Shown: positions 23,140 to 30,801 of the stretch, in pieces
Position numbering within the stretch: the first letter of the stretch is position 1
Layout: each line of letters begins with the position of its first letter
Assembly: GCA_963846565.1 (NCBI GenBank)
Contig: CAWJWL010000005.1
Location: forward strand, 1,736,001 to 1,800,000
Source: WHSW01 sp963846565
GTDB taxonomy: Bacteria > Actinomycetota > Thermoleophilia > Solirubrobacterales > 70-9
Reading direction: 5' to 3'
DNA: 64,000 nucleotides
Position numbers and translations under genes: made by a program
The notes under the pieces: generated by a model
What the model was told of the DNA's origin: nothing
The model's input: only the letters and a program-made list of their open reading frames with translations
Database searches by the model: none

Positions 23140-23715
23140 ATGACGGATCGCGCCGGGCCGGTCCCTGCCTCAACTCGGATGTTCCCGGGATGGAACTGGG
23201 CCGCGATGGCGCTCGCCATTCCGGTGGCGGGTTACATCGGTGGCTGGATCAGCGGTCCGGTCGACGGTCCATTCGCTGCGCTGGTGGGCGGCCTCATCAC
23301 GGGCGCGGGCATCGGCGCCGCGCAGTGGTTCGCTGCCAGGGATGTGTTCGGCGATCCTCGAAGGTGGATCACGACCACTGCCGCGACGTATGGCGGCGGG
23401 CTGGTGGTTGCCGCCGCGGTGGTCGGTTACAACACCGACATCGCATCACTCGCGGTGATGGGCGCGATCAGTGGAGTCTTTCTCGGCGTCGGGCAGGGCA
23501 TCGCCCTCACGCAACAGGGCCGCAGGCGCCTCGCGTTGCCTTGGGCGGCCGCGATGCCGGTTCTGCTCGCGCTGGGCTGGGCCTCCTCGGCGCTGATCGG
23601 CGTCGATGTCGGCCAGCAGTTCACAGTGTTCGGTGCCATGGGTGCGATCGTGTTCACCGCGCTCACCGGCCTCCTCCTGGCGCGGCGCGCCGCACCGGCG
23701 ACGAGCGCCGACTAA
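23140..23715 (+). CDS. Hypothetical integral membrane protein
   Basis: 191 aa from ATG at 23140 (GAAGGA upstream). About six hydrophobic segments: WAAMALAIPVAGYIGGW, PFAALVGGLITGAGIGAAQW, GGGLVVAAAVVGYN, LAVMGAISGVFLGVGQGIAL, WAAAMPVLLALGWASSALIG and FGAMGAIVFTALTGLLLA. A GAGIGAAQW motif recurs in short actinobacterial membrane proteins of unknown role. There is no charged transport motif. It is monocistronic, after the cluster terminator and 50 bp before the agmatinase-like gene. I cannot assign a function. Confidence 0.7.
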   Translation: MTDRAGPVPASTRMFPGWNWAAMALAIPVAGYIGGWISGPVDGPFAALVGGLITGAGIGAAQWFAARDVFGDPRRWITTTAATYGGGLVVAAAVVGYNTDIASLAVMGAISGVFLGVGQGIALTQQGRRRLALPWAAAMPVLLALGWASSALIGVDVGQQFTVFGAMGAIVFTALTGLLLARRAAPATSAD

Positions 23716-23765
23716 CCGCGCCCGCCTAGGATCGTCGCCAACCTCACTACCAAGGGCGTGGACTG

Positions 23766-24728
23766 ATGATCGATCCGAACAACCGGTGGGCCGCGCACGG
23801 GGAGAAGCCCGATTACGCCGGGCTGCTGACCTTCGCCGGGTTCCCCTACACCGAAGATCCCCGGGAGCTTGAGGGCGCCGACGTCGCCATCATCGGGGCG
23901 CCGACGGACGACTTGGTCTCCGATCGCCCGGGCACGCGGTTCGGTCCCCGTGCCATCCGCGCCGCGAGCTGTCCGCCGGGTCCGCATCTCGAGGCCAAGG
24001 TGGATGCGTCCGCGGTGTTGAAGGCCGTCGACTTCGGTGACGCCGCCGTAATCCCGGCCGACCCGCGACGGACGCACGAAGCGATCGAGCGCGTGGTCGG
24101 CGAAGCGCTGGATGCGGGCGCCATCCCGGTCGTCCTCGGCGGCGACCATGCGATCACGGAGCCCGAGATCCGGGCTGTGGCACAACGACACGGCCCGGTG
24201 GGCCTGATCCATTTCGACACGCATACCGACACGGGACGGGAGGTCTTCGGCGTCGAGCTTTCACACGGCACCCCGATGTTCAGGCTGGTCGAAAACGGTC
24301 ACGTCGATCCCGAGCGCTACGTCCAGATCGGGCTGCGCGGCTACTGGCCGGGCGAAGAGGAGTTCGCGTGGCAGACAGAGCGGGGAATCACGAGCCTGTT
24401 CATGCACGACATTCGCGACCACGGCATCGGAGCGGTCGTCGATCAGGCAGTCGACATCGCCGGGTCGGGCCCGTGCTTCCTCTCGATCGACATCGATGTC
24501 CTGGATCCGGCGTTCGCGCCCGGCACGGGCACACCGGAGCCGGGAGGCATGACCAGCGCCGACCTCCTCTGGGCCGCGCGCCGGATCGCTTCGAGGGTCG
24601 ACCTCGTCGGCGCCGATCTGGTCGAGGTGCTCCCGAGCGCGATCGGCAGCGCCGACATCACCGCGCTCGCCGGCGAACGGGTAGTTCGCGAGGTGCTCAC
24701 CGGAATCGCGGTGCGTGGCGACGCCTAG
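23766..24728 (+). CDS. speB: Agmatinase / ureohydrolase family protein
   Basis: 320 aa. All manganese-site motifs are present: GGDHAIT, FDTHTDTG and SIDIDVLDPAFAPGTGTPEP, the last with the EPGG substrate loop. The family hydrolyses guanidino compounds to urea; sequence alone does not separate agmatine from guanidinobutyrate or related substrates. The protein is soluble. The start has a weak GGGCGTGG upstream. Its stop overlaps the stop of the convergent EEP-family gene by a few bases. No polyamine genes are nearby, so the symbol is given for the family. Confidence 0.85.
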   Translation: MIDPNNRWAAHGEKPDYAGLLTFAGFPYTEDPRELEGADVAIIGAPTDDLVSDRPGTRFGPRAIRAASCPPGPHLEAKVDASAVLKAVDFGDAAVIPADPRRTHEAIERVVGEALDAGAIPVVLGGDHAITEPEIRAVAQRHGPVGLIHFDTHTDTGREVFGVELSHGTPMFRLVENGHVDPERYVQIGLRGYWPGEEEFAWQTERGITSLFMHDIRDHGIGAVVDQAVDIAGSGPCFLSIDIDVLDPAFAPGTGTPEPGGMTSADLLWAARRIASRVDLVGADLVEVLPSAIGSADITALAGERVVREVLTGIAVRGDA

Positions 24729-26203
24729 GGCTCGACGCTGAACTCGACCCTCGCGGCCGACTCGTACTGATCCGCGAGGAGGTAGTGGAGGACGTAGTCG
24801 CCCGGCGGCAGGGGCCACGGGTTGCCCTGGCTCTCCGGACCCAGGGTCGCCCCGCCGTCGGCCCGCGGCGGCACGGTGCCGGCGTCGTGGCCCTCCGCGT
24901 AGTCCCAGATCAGGTAGTCGTCGGAATCCGGATTCGCTGCGGAGGCCTTGTAGACACCGAGCCAGTCCCAGCGGTTCGCGGGTCCCGCGCTCCACGTGAC
25001 GTCGATTGCGTCGCCGGGCGCGTAGCTCGTGCTGTCCGTGGAAAGCTCGAGGTCCGTGTCGGGGTCGCGCAGGTAGAACGGCACGCGAGCCGTCTCCTCG
25101 CCGCCGCCGTCTCTGAGCACCACGTCATACGCCCCGGGCTCCCAGCCGGCGGTGTCGAGCTTCGACGTTCCCCGCTCGTCCGGCGCGGGGAGCGTCTCGA
25201 GGGCATCGGCGGGTTCGGCTCCGCTGGGGACGACGGCGAGCTCGCCGTCGGCTGAGCCCGGTGAGTTGCGGGTGATGACGAGCTCGTCGCCGACGGTTCG
25301 CAGAGCCTCGTCGACCGCGACCAGCTCGGGCATCGCGACGGGCGTGACCTCGAACGTAGACAGGACCGCGCGGTGGTCCGACGTCCACGGCGCCAGCCCG
25401 ATCTCGACGTCCTCGCCACCCGGCTCGCCCACGAGCTTGCTGTCGAGCGTCTTCGACGGGCCGGCCGCGTAGACGTAGTCGATCCGCTCGTCCGTGCTCT
25501 CCTGCGTGATGCCGGGATCCCTGACCGGGTCGGCGTGTGCCTCCCGATAGGTGTCCCGGAAGCCGAGCTCGAAGAGGCGCTCGCTGACCGGCCAGGGCAC
25601 CGGCTCATCGATTCCCCTCCGGGTGCCAACGGTCTCCGTTCCGTAGTCGAGGCTCGAGGGCTGGTTGAAGTCGCCGGTGAGGAAGACGGGGTACTCCGCC
25701 TCGATCAACTCGCCCATCGCCTCCATGGGCGCCTCCATCGTCGCCGTGCGCACGGCGTTCTCGTTCTCGATCACGGACTCCACCGGGTCGCCGTTCTGAA
25801 GCGCCCGCGGCCCCCACTCGACGTAGTCGAGGTGGACGTTGAAGAACGGGATCACGAAGCCCGGCTTCACCTCGATCAGCGCGTAGAGCCCGTCCGCTCC
25901 CGACGGCTCGAGGATCGGGTACTTCGAGAGCATCTGCAGCGAGGTGTTGTAGTGGGGGTAGCCCGTCTTCCTGGCGATCTCGGGCAGCCGCGCGTACGAC
26001 TCGAGCACCCCGACCAGGTCGGCGTCGAGCTCGCGGATCACGCGATCGGTTTCAGGCCCGCCGCTGTACTCGATGTTGTAGACGAGGAGGTCGAGTGCCA
26101 TTGGCGCGGCCGCCGCGGCCGGCGGCGGCGTGGGCCCCTCGTCGTCGCCGCACCCCGCGAAGCCGAGGAGGACGAGGGCGAGAAGGGCAACCGGGAGCGC
26201 CAC
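24725..26203 (-). CDS. Lipoprotein with endonuclease/exonuclease/phosphatase domain
   Basis: 492 aa from GTG. The N-terminus MALPVALLALVLLGFAGC is a lipoprotein signal with Cys18 as the lipidated residue. Residues about 40-290 form an EEP (DNase I-like) domain: LLVYNIEYSGG, FNVHLDYVEWG, YPVFLTGDFNQPSS with the metal/active GDFN, RIDYVYA, and TSDHRAVLSTFEV with the catalytic Asp-His. Residues about 310-490 are a beta-rich domain (SYAPGDAIDVTWSAGPANRW; LPPGDYVLHYLLADQY) resembling Ig-like tails of calcineurin-type phosphatases. It should hydrolyse phosphodiesters or phosphate monoesters on the cell surface, perhaps for phosphate scavenging. Convergent with the agmatinase gene and divergent from the next membrane protein. 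Confidence 0.8.
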   Translation of the reverse strand: MALPVALLALVLLGFAGCGDDEGPTPPPAAAAAPMALDLLVYNIEYSGGPETDRVIRELDADLVGVLESYARLPEIARKTGYPHYNTSLQMLSKYPILEPSGADGLYALIEVKPGFVIPFFNVHLDYVEWGPRALQNGDPVESVIENENAVRTATMEAPMEAMGELIEAEYPVFLTGDFNQPSSLDYGTETVGTRRGIDEPVPWPVSERLFELGFRDTYREAHADPVRDPGITQESTDERIDYVYAAGPSKTLDSKLVGEPGGEDVEIGLAPWTSDHRAVLSTFEVTPVAMPELVAVDEALRTVGDELVITRNSPGSADGELAVVPSGAEPADALETLPAPDERGTSKLDTAGWEPGAYDVVLRDGGGEETARVPFYLRDPDTDLELSTDSTSYAPGDAIDVTWSAGPANRWDWLGVYKASAANPDSDDYLIWDYAEGHDAGTVPPRADGGATLGPESQGNPWPLPPGDYVLHYLLADQYESAARVEFSVEP

Positions 26204-26263
26204 CTGATCTTGTAGTCAATCAAACGTTCCCTGTACAACGTGCACGGTCGATAGGGTCGGGCA

Positions 26264-27013
26264 ATGCCGCTGGGCGAGATCACGCTGAGCCTCGATGGCA
26301 ACTTCCTGGACGGCGATCCCGAGCGGGCCGGCTTCCTCGCCCTGCTCGGCATGCTGGGGTCGTTCGGGTTCATCCGCATGAGCACCCGCTTGATGCGCAG
26401 TCCGAAGGTGCCGTGGTGGCCCGGCAGCATCGAGACCGGGGGCGGGCTCCACGTCCACCACCTCGTGTTCGGGATCGTGCTGATCCTGCTGGCCGGATTC
26501 CTCAGCTTCGCGCTCCAGCCCGATGGCATGTTGCTCAACCTGCTCGCGATCGCCTTCGGGATCGGCGCGGGCCTCACTCTGGACGAGTACGCGCTCTGGC
26601 TCTACCTCGAGGACGTCTACTGGGCGGAGGAGGGTCGCCGCTCGGTCGACGCGGTCATCATCGCGTCGATCATCGCGGGCGGGTTCGTCCTCGGTCTCGT
26701 CCCGCTGGGGTCGGAGTCCGACTCGGGGGCCGCGCTCGTGGTCACGATCGCGATCAACCTCCTGCTCTGCGTCTTCGCGGCGCTCAAGGGCAAGTTCGCG
26801 CTGGCGCTGATCGGGATGTTCGTCCCCTTGGTCAGCATCGTCGCCGCCATCCGCCTGGCCCGCCCGGGCTCCCCGTGGGCCCGCCGCAGGTACGCCCCGG
26901 GCAGCAAGAAGCTGACCGAGGCCGAGGCCCGAGAGGATCGGCGCAGGCGCCGCGTCCTGCGCTGGCAGGACCGCATCGGCGGGGCTCCTTCGGAGCCGGC
27001 GGACAGCGGCTGA
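26264..27013 (+). CDS. Hypothetical integral membrane protein
   Basis: 249 aa with about six membrane segments. The most distinctive part is ETGGGLHVHHLVFGIVL followed by IAFGIGAGLTLDEYALWLYL and EDVYWAEEGRRSVDAV. The HVHHLVFG and LDEYALWL motifs in membrane segments suggest a buried His-Asp/Glu site, as in some metal-dependent membrane enzymes, but I cannot name the family. The C-terminus (residues 215-249) is a charged cytoplasmic tail. It is 7 bp upstream of a SnoaL-like gene, so these two are probably co-transcribed. Confidence 0.7.
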   Translation: MPLGEITLSLDGNFLDGDPERAGFLALLGMLGSFGFIRMSTRLMRSPKVPWWPGSIETGGGLHVHHLVFGIVLILLAGFLSFALQPDGMLLNLLAIAFGIGAGLTLDEYALWLYLEDVYWAEEGRRSVDAVIIASIIAGGFVLGLVPLGSESDSGAALVVTIAINLLLCVFAALKGKFALALIGMFVPLVSIVAAIRLARPGSPWARRRYAPGSKKLTEAEAREDRRRRRVLRWQDRIGGAPSEPADSG

Positions 27014-27020
27014 GCCGGCG

Positions 27021-27407
27021 ATGCCGGACGAGAGGATCGAGACCCTGCGGCGCATGGCCGACGCCTTCAACCGGGGCGACTACGTCGCGGCGGCGACCCG
27101 CTTTCACCCCGAGATCGAGCTTGCCCGGCCCGGAGCTCAGTCCCCCTACCGCGGGGTCGAGCGGGTCCGCGAGTGGATGAAGCCCGACGCGTTCGCCAAG
27201 CAGAGCCTCGACGTGCGGGACTTCGAGCCAGCAGGTGGCGGTGTGCTCGCGCACGTCCCCACCTCCGTCACCGGAGCGACCAGCGGCCTCGAGATGGACG
27301 TCGACGCCTGGGCCTTCTTCACGTTCGATGACGACGACCTGATCACCCGGATCGCGTTGTTCCTGGATCGCGACGAGGCCCGCAGCGCCGCCGGGCTGGC
27401 GGACTGA
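27021..27407 (+). CDS. SnoaL-like / NTF2-like fold protein
   Basis: 128 aa. It opens with ETLRRMADAFNRGDYVAAAT and RFHPEIELARPGAQSPYRG, then MKPDAFAKQSLDVRDFEPAG and WAFFTFDDDDLITRIALFLD, the usual helix-strand order of SnoaL-like proteins. No catalytic signature is readable. It is probably translated with the membrane protein just upstream. Similar in fold, not closely in sequence, to the protein at 5364-5774. Confidence 0.8.
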   Translation: MPDERIETLRRMADAFNRGDYVAAATRFHPEIELARPGAQSPYRGVERVREWMKPDAFAKQSLDVRDFEPAGGGVLAHVPTSVTGATSGLEMDVDAWAFFTFDDDDLITRIALFLDRDEARSAAGLAD

Positions 27408-27416
27408 CTGACTGGA

Positions 27417-28241
27417 TCAGCTCCCGGATCCGGCCGGACGCGATTTCGGCGGTGGCGCGTTTTGAGCGTGGAAGTAGCGCGTCAACCCGGCGCCGATGAC
27501 GATGAAGGCGATTCCGATCCATTCCGGGGACTCGTCCATGGCGAGCACGATGATTCCGGTGATCGCGATCCAGGGAGTCACCTGGCCGAAGAACTCGCTC
27601 ATCGGAGGTGCTTCGGTATTCGCCGCGAGGGCCTTGACCCTCAGCGGGTACCAGAGGGTGAATTGCGCGGCGACGATCAGCGGCAGGGTCTGGATGATCC
27701 AGCCGGTCCAGATGTTGTTCGAGTTGTCGAGCACCGCGTCGCCGTACAAGCCCGAGGCTGCCTCGATGATGAAGGCCCCGGCCCACACCCAGGTGAGGAC
27801 GTAGTTCGTGCGCAGGAAGACGGGGTTGTCCCACAGCTCCTTCGGCGCGTCCTCCTTCGCATAGGAGAGCGTGAACGGGTTGCGGATCACGATCGACCCC
27901 ACCGCGATCACGACGAGCGCGATGTTGGCGACCTCACCCGACCACCGCTCGAGCCACGCATGCGTGTCGTCGGAGGCGACGGCGACGAAGATCGCGAGCG
28001 CGCCGAAGAAGATCACGTCCGAGAACTCGAGCATCTTCGGCGAGCCGCCTCGGATCCAGCCGAGCATGACGATGATCAGCGCGAGGCCGAAGGCGATCGC
28101 CGACGACTCCTCGAGGCGGCCGCCGCCCTCGATCAGGCTGTAGACGATCCACGGCGAGAGCCCGACGAGGGGGTTGCCGAGCGCGGCGTCGAGAACTCCG
28201 CCGAGCGTGGCGCGGTGCCGCGGCTCGGTCGTTCCCGCCAC
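27417..28241 (-). CDS. Hypothetical multi-pass membrane protein
   Basis: 274 aa, about seven to eight hydrophobic segments, including IAFGLALIIVMLGWIRGG, DVIFFGALAIFVAVA, IALVVIAVGSIVI, NYVLTWVWAGAFIIEAASG, IIQTLPLIVAAQFTLWYP and WIGIAFIVIGAGLTRYF. A conserved-looking NPFTLSYAKEDAPKELW loop lies between segments 4 and 5. Similar proteins are usually annotated only as membrane proteins of unknown role. It is 9 bp downstream of the GIY-YIG gene on the same strand. Confidence 0.7.
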   Translation of the reverse strand: MAGTTEPRHRATLGGVLDAALGNPLVGLSPWIVYSLIEGGGRLEESSAIAFGLALIIVMLGWIRGGSPKMLEFSDVIFFGALAIFVAVASDDTHAWLERWSGEVANIALVVIAVGSIVIRNPFTLSYAKEDAPKELWDNPVFLRTNYVLTWVWAGAFIIEAASGLYGDAVLDNSNNIWTGWIIQTLPLIVAAQFTLWYPLRVKALAANTEAPPMSEFFGQVTPWIAITGIIVLAMDESPEWIGIAFIVIGAGLTRYFHAQNAPPPKSRPAGSGS

Positions 28242-28250
28242 GCGGCCATC

Positions 28251-28496
28251 CTATATCGAAGAAGAGATGAGCTCGAGTTTCGCTGCGCGCGTTAAACGCT
28301 TGATGCGCGCCTCTTCCCGCAGCGCGGCGGATCTGTCGGCGACCGGGATCACGACCGCGAGCTCAACCGGCAGGCGGCTCCGGGTGTAGCGGCTCGCGGT
28401 GCCTGCCCGGTGTGCAGCAAGCCTCCGTTCGACGTCCGACGACCACCCGCAGTACAGCGAGTCGTCAGCGCAGCGCAGTAGATACACGAACGCCAT
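28251..28496 (-). CDS. GIY-YIG nuclease superfamily protein (UPF0213/YhbQ-like)
   Basis: 81 aa. It begins MAFVYLLRCADDSLYCGW; VYLLRC and LYCGW are the GIY and YIG strands. SSDVERRLAAHRAGTASRYT supplies the catalytic Arg region, and ALREEARIKRLTRAAKLEL carries the Glu-containing helix. The length is normal for stand-alone YhbQ-type proteins, which cut damaged or branched DNA. The start matches the family; further upstream is out of register. First gene of a two-gene minus unit. Confidence 0.85.
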   Translation of the reverse strand: MAFVYLLRCADDSLYCGWSSDVERRLAAHRAGTASRYTRSRLPVELAVVIPVADRSAALREEARIKRLTRAAKLELISSSI

Positions 28497-28567
28497 CCTC
28501 GGGTGGCTTCGCCGACGGGACCCCACTTACCTGCGGTCGCGTCGGCGTTAGCTGTCAGATTGCCGAC

Positions 28568-29317
28568 ATGAGGGGGGATCTTTCGGCCTACCGGCGCGAG
28601 GTCGTCTCCACCGCCGACGGCCGCGCCACGACGGTCCACGTGCTCCGCTTGGCCCGCGCCGAACACACGCCTCGCGTGGTGGCGATCGAGCCACACCGCC
28701 CACTCGCCGAGTGGTGCGCCGGCAACGGCGTCGCAAAGGCCATGATCGGCGGTTTCTACGTCCGCGCCCAGGGCACGCCGCTCGGCGATGTCCGCATCGA
28801 CGGGCGAGCGCTCGCGAGCGTCCCGTTCGACTCGCCGTGGGACCGCGTGCGCGCGTGCGTCCACGTCGAGTCGGGCGAGGTCGTGTTGCGCTCGCGGCTC
28901 GAGCTCCCGGCCGAGCCCGGCGGGGACCTGCTGCAAGCGGGCCCGATGCTCGTCCGCGAGTGCGTCGGCCTGATCGATCCGGATGACGACGCCGAGGGCT
29001 TCTCGGCCGGCGCGAGCCAGTTCGATTCCGACATCACGGTCGGTCGCCATCCGCGAGCGGCGCTCGGCGTCAGCTCGACCGATGTGATCGCGGCCGTCTG
29101 CGACGGGCGGACCGAGGCCGAGGCCGGCCTCGATCTGACCGAGCTCGCGGGGGTGATGCTCGACCTGGGTGCCGTCGACGCGATCAACCTCGATGGCGGC
29201 GGATCCGCCTCGCTCGTCGTCGGCGGGGAGCTGGTCAACGTCCCGCACGAGGAGCACGGACTGCCGCTTCCCGGCGGGCGCAGCATCTCCACGGCGCTGT
29301 GCTTCGAGCGCCGCTGA
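28568..29317 (+). CDS. Phosphodiester glycosidase family protein (NAGPA/DUF2233)
   Basis: 249 aa without a signal peptide. Family motifs: a GGFYVRAQGTPLGDVRIDG turn near residue 60, ALGVSSTDVIAAVCDGR, and the signature VDAINLDGGGSASLVVGG with its Asp-Gly-Gly-Gly near residue 217. Family members remove GlcNAc from phosphodiesters or act on phosphodiester-linked sugars; many bacterial ones are exported, so the apparent cytoplasmic form here is unusual unless the start is further upstream. It precedes a glycosyltransferase on the same strand by 72 bp. Confidence 0.8.
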   Translation: MRGDLSAYRREVVSTADGRATTVHVLRLARAEHTPRVVAIEPHRPLAEWCAGNGVAKAMIGGFYVRAQGTPLGDVRIDGRALASVPFDSPWDRVRACVHVESGEVVLRSRLELPAEPGGDLLQAGPMLVRECVGLIDPDDDAEGFSAGASQFDSDITVGRHPRAALGVSSTDVIAAVCDGRTEAEAGLDLTELAGVMLDLGAVDAINLDGGGSASLVVGGELVNVPHEEHGLPLPGGRSISTALCFERR

Positions 29318-29389
29318 GCGGCGCGCGGCAGAGACGGCACGCCGCGCCACTACGCTCTGTGTATCTCGAAAGAAGCTCTCAGGGTCCTG

Positions 29390-30778
29390 ATGGGCTTCTA
29401 CTTCTACCCCCGCGGGGGCTCCGCGCATGCGTGCCGGTCGATGGCGACCGAGCTGGGGCGAAACGGGATCGACGTGACGCTCCTTGCCGGTTCGCGCTCG
29501 GACATCGGCGATCACGGCTCCGCCCAGGCGTTCTTCACCGGCGCCGATCTGCACCCGGTCGACTTCACCCCTGCCCTTCGCAGCGACGACCCGCTCGCCT
29601 TCGACGGCGGCCGCGGGACCGCGCCGATGCATGCCTCCTACGAGGATCGGCCCGGCGCCGAGGATCCCGTGATGGCGGCGCTCGGCTCCGAGCTCTACGA
29701 GCGCCAGGTCGAGGCCTGGGCACGCGAGCTCGAGCTGGCGAGCGCCGCCGGGATCGACCTCCTCTACCTGCACCACCTCACACCGCTCAACGAGGCGGCT
29801 GCGCGGGTCATGCCCGAGACGCCGGTGGTGGGCCAGATCCACGGCTCCGAGCTCCTGATGCTCGAGCGAATCGCCCATGGGACCCCGGCGGGTTGGGGCG
29901 GTGCCGCCACCTGGGCCGAGCGGCTCTCGGACTGGGCAGCGAGCTGTACCCGCATCGTCGTCAGCAGCCCGAAGGGCCTGCAGCGCGCCAGCCTCGTCCT
30001 CGACATCGATCCGGAGCGATTCGTGGTGGTCCCGAACGGCTTCAACGACAACTTCGCGCCGCGCGAGGTCGACCGGGCCGGGCACTGGAGTCGCAACCTG
30101 GTCCAAAGGCCGCAGGGGTGGGCGCGGGGACACTCTCCCGGAAGCGTCGCCTACGGGGAGGCCGATCTCGGGGCGCTCGACGGCACGGTGCTGCTGAGCG
30201 TCGGCCGCTTCACCGAGGTCAAGCGCCTGCCGCTCTTGATCGAGGCCTTCGTCGCCGCCCGCCCGCGTTTTCACGACCGCACGGCCCTGGTCCTGCTGGG
30301 CGGCTTCCCCGGCGAGTGGGAGGGCGAGCATCCGCACGATGCGATTGAGCGCTGTCGTGCGCAGGATGTCTTCCTGGCAGGGTGGCACTCGCACGCGGTG
30401 CTGCCGGACTTCCTCAACGCAAGCGATGTGCTGGTCCACGCTTCGGTCAACGAGCAGTTCGGCCAGGTCCTGGTCGAGGCGATGGCGTGCGGGCTGCCCG
30501 CGATCGCGGTCGACAGGGGCGGCCCCGCCGACATCCTCGACGATGGTGAGACCGGCTGGCTGGTGCCACCCGACGACCTCGGCGCGTTGGTCGAGGCGAT
30601 GCTGTTCGCAGTCAACGAACCGGCGGCGCGGCGCCGCGCCGGCGAGGCGGCCCGGCTCGAAGCCCAGCGCTCGTATGCGTGGGACTCGATCGGCGCCCAC
30701 CTCGCGGACGTCGTTCGCGGCTCGGTCGAGCGACCGCGACCCAGGACGCAGCCCATTCCGGCCGGCCTCGGCGGCTAG
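29390..30778 (+). CDS. GT4-family glycosyltransferase
   Basis: 462 aa with a GT-B fold. The N-terminal domain opens MGFYFYPRGGSAHACRSM, the donor/acceptor loop; PVVGQIHGSELLML and RIVVSSPKGLQRA follow. The linker region VVVPNGFNDNFAPREV is typical of GT4. The C-terminal nucleotide-sugar domain has LLSVGRFTEVKRLPLLIEAF, SVNEQFGQVLVEAMACGLP with the conserved Glu, and GETGWLVPPDDLGALVEAM. In-frame codons upstream (LRV before the ATG) look coding, so the true start may be a non-ATG codon slightly earlier. The product might decorate lipid or cell-wall glycans; no carbohydrate cluster is visible to say more. Confidence 0.85.
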   Translation: MGFYFYPRGGSAHACRSMATELGRNGIDVTLLAGSRSDIGDHGSAQAFFTGADLHPVDFTPALRSDDPLAFDGGRGTAPMHASYEDRPGAEDPVMAALGSELYERQVEAWARELELASAAGIDLLYLHHLTPLNEAAARVMPETPVVGQIHGSELLMLERIAHGTPAGWGGAATWAERLSDWAASCTRIVVSSPKGLQRASLVLDIDPERFVVVPNGFNDNFAPREVDRAGHWSRNLVQRPQGWARGHSPGSVAYGEADLGALDGTVLLSVGRFTEVKRLPLLIEAFVAARPRFHDRTALVLLGGFPGEWEGEHPHDAIERCRAQDVFLAGWHSHAVLPDFLNASDVLVHASVNEQFGQVLVEAMACGLPAIAVDRGGPADILDDGETGWLVPPDDLGALVEAMLFAVNEPAARRRAGEAARLEAQRSYAWDSIGAHLADVVRGSVERPRPRTQPIPAGLGG

Positions 30779-30801
30779 CAGCCCGCGTCGAGGACCTGCG
30801 G

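Noticed and set aside
26095..27180. Plus-strand frame of 361 codons overlapping the membrane protein at 26264
   Set aside because: Out of register with the membrane protein, whose hydrophobic periodicity is clear. The alternative frame is Arg/Pro-rich noise.
28349..30700. Open frame of 783 codons on the minus strand
   Set aside because: It is antisense to the phosphodiester glycosidase and glycosyltransferase, both of which have clear family motifs. The composition is typical of shadow frames.
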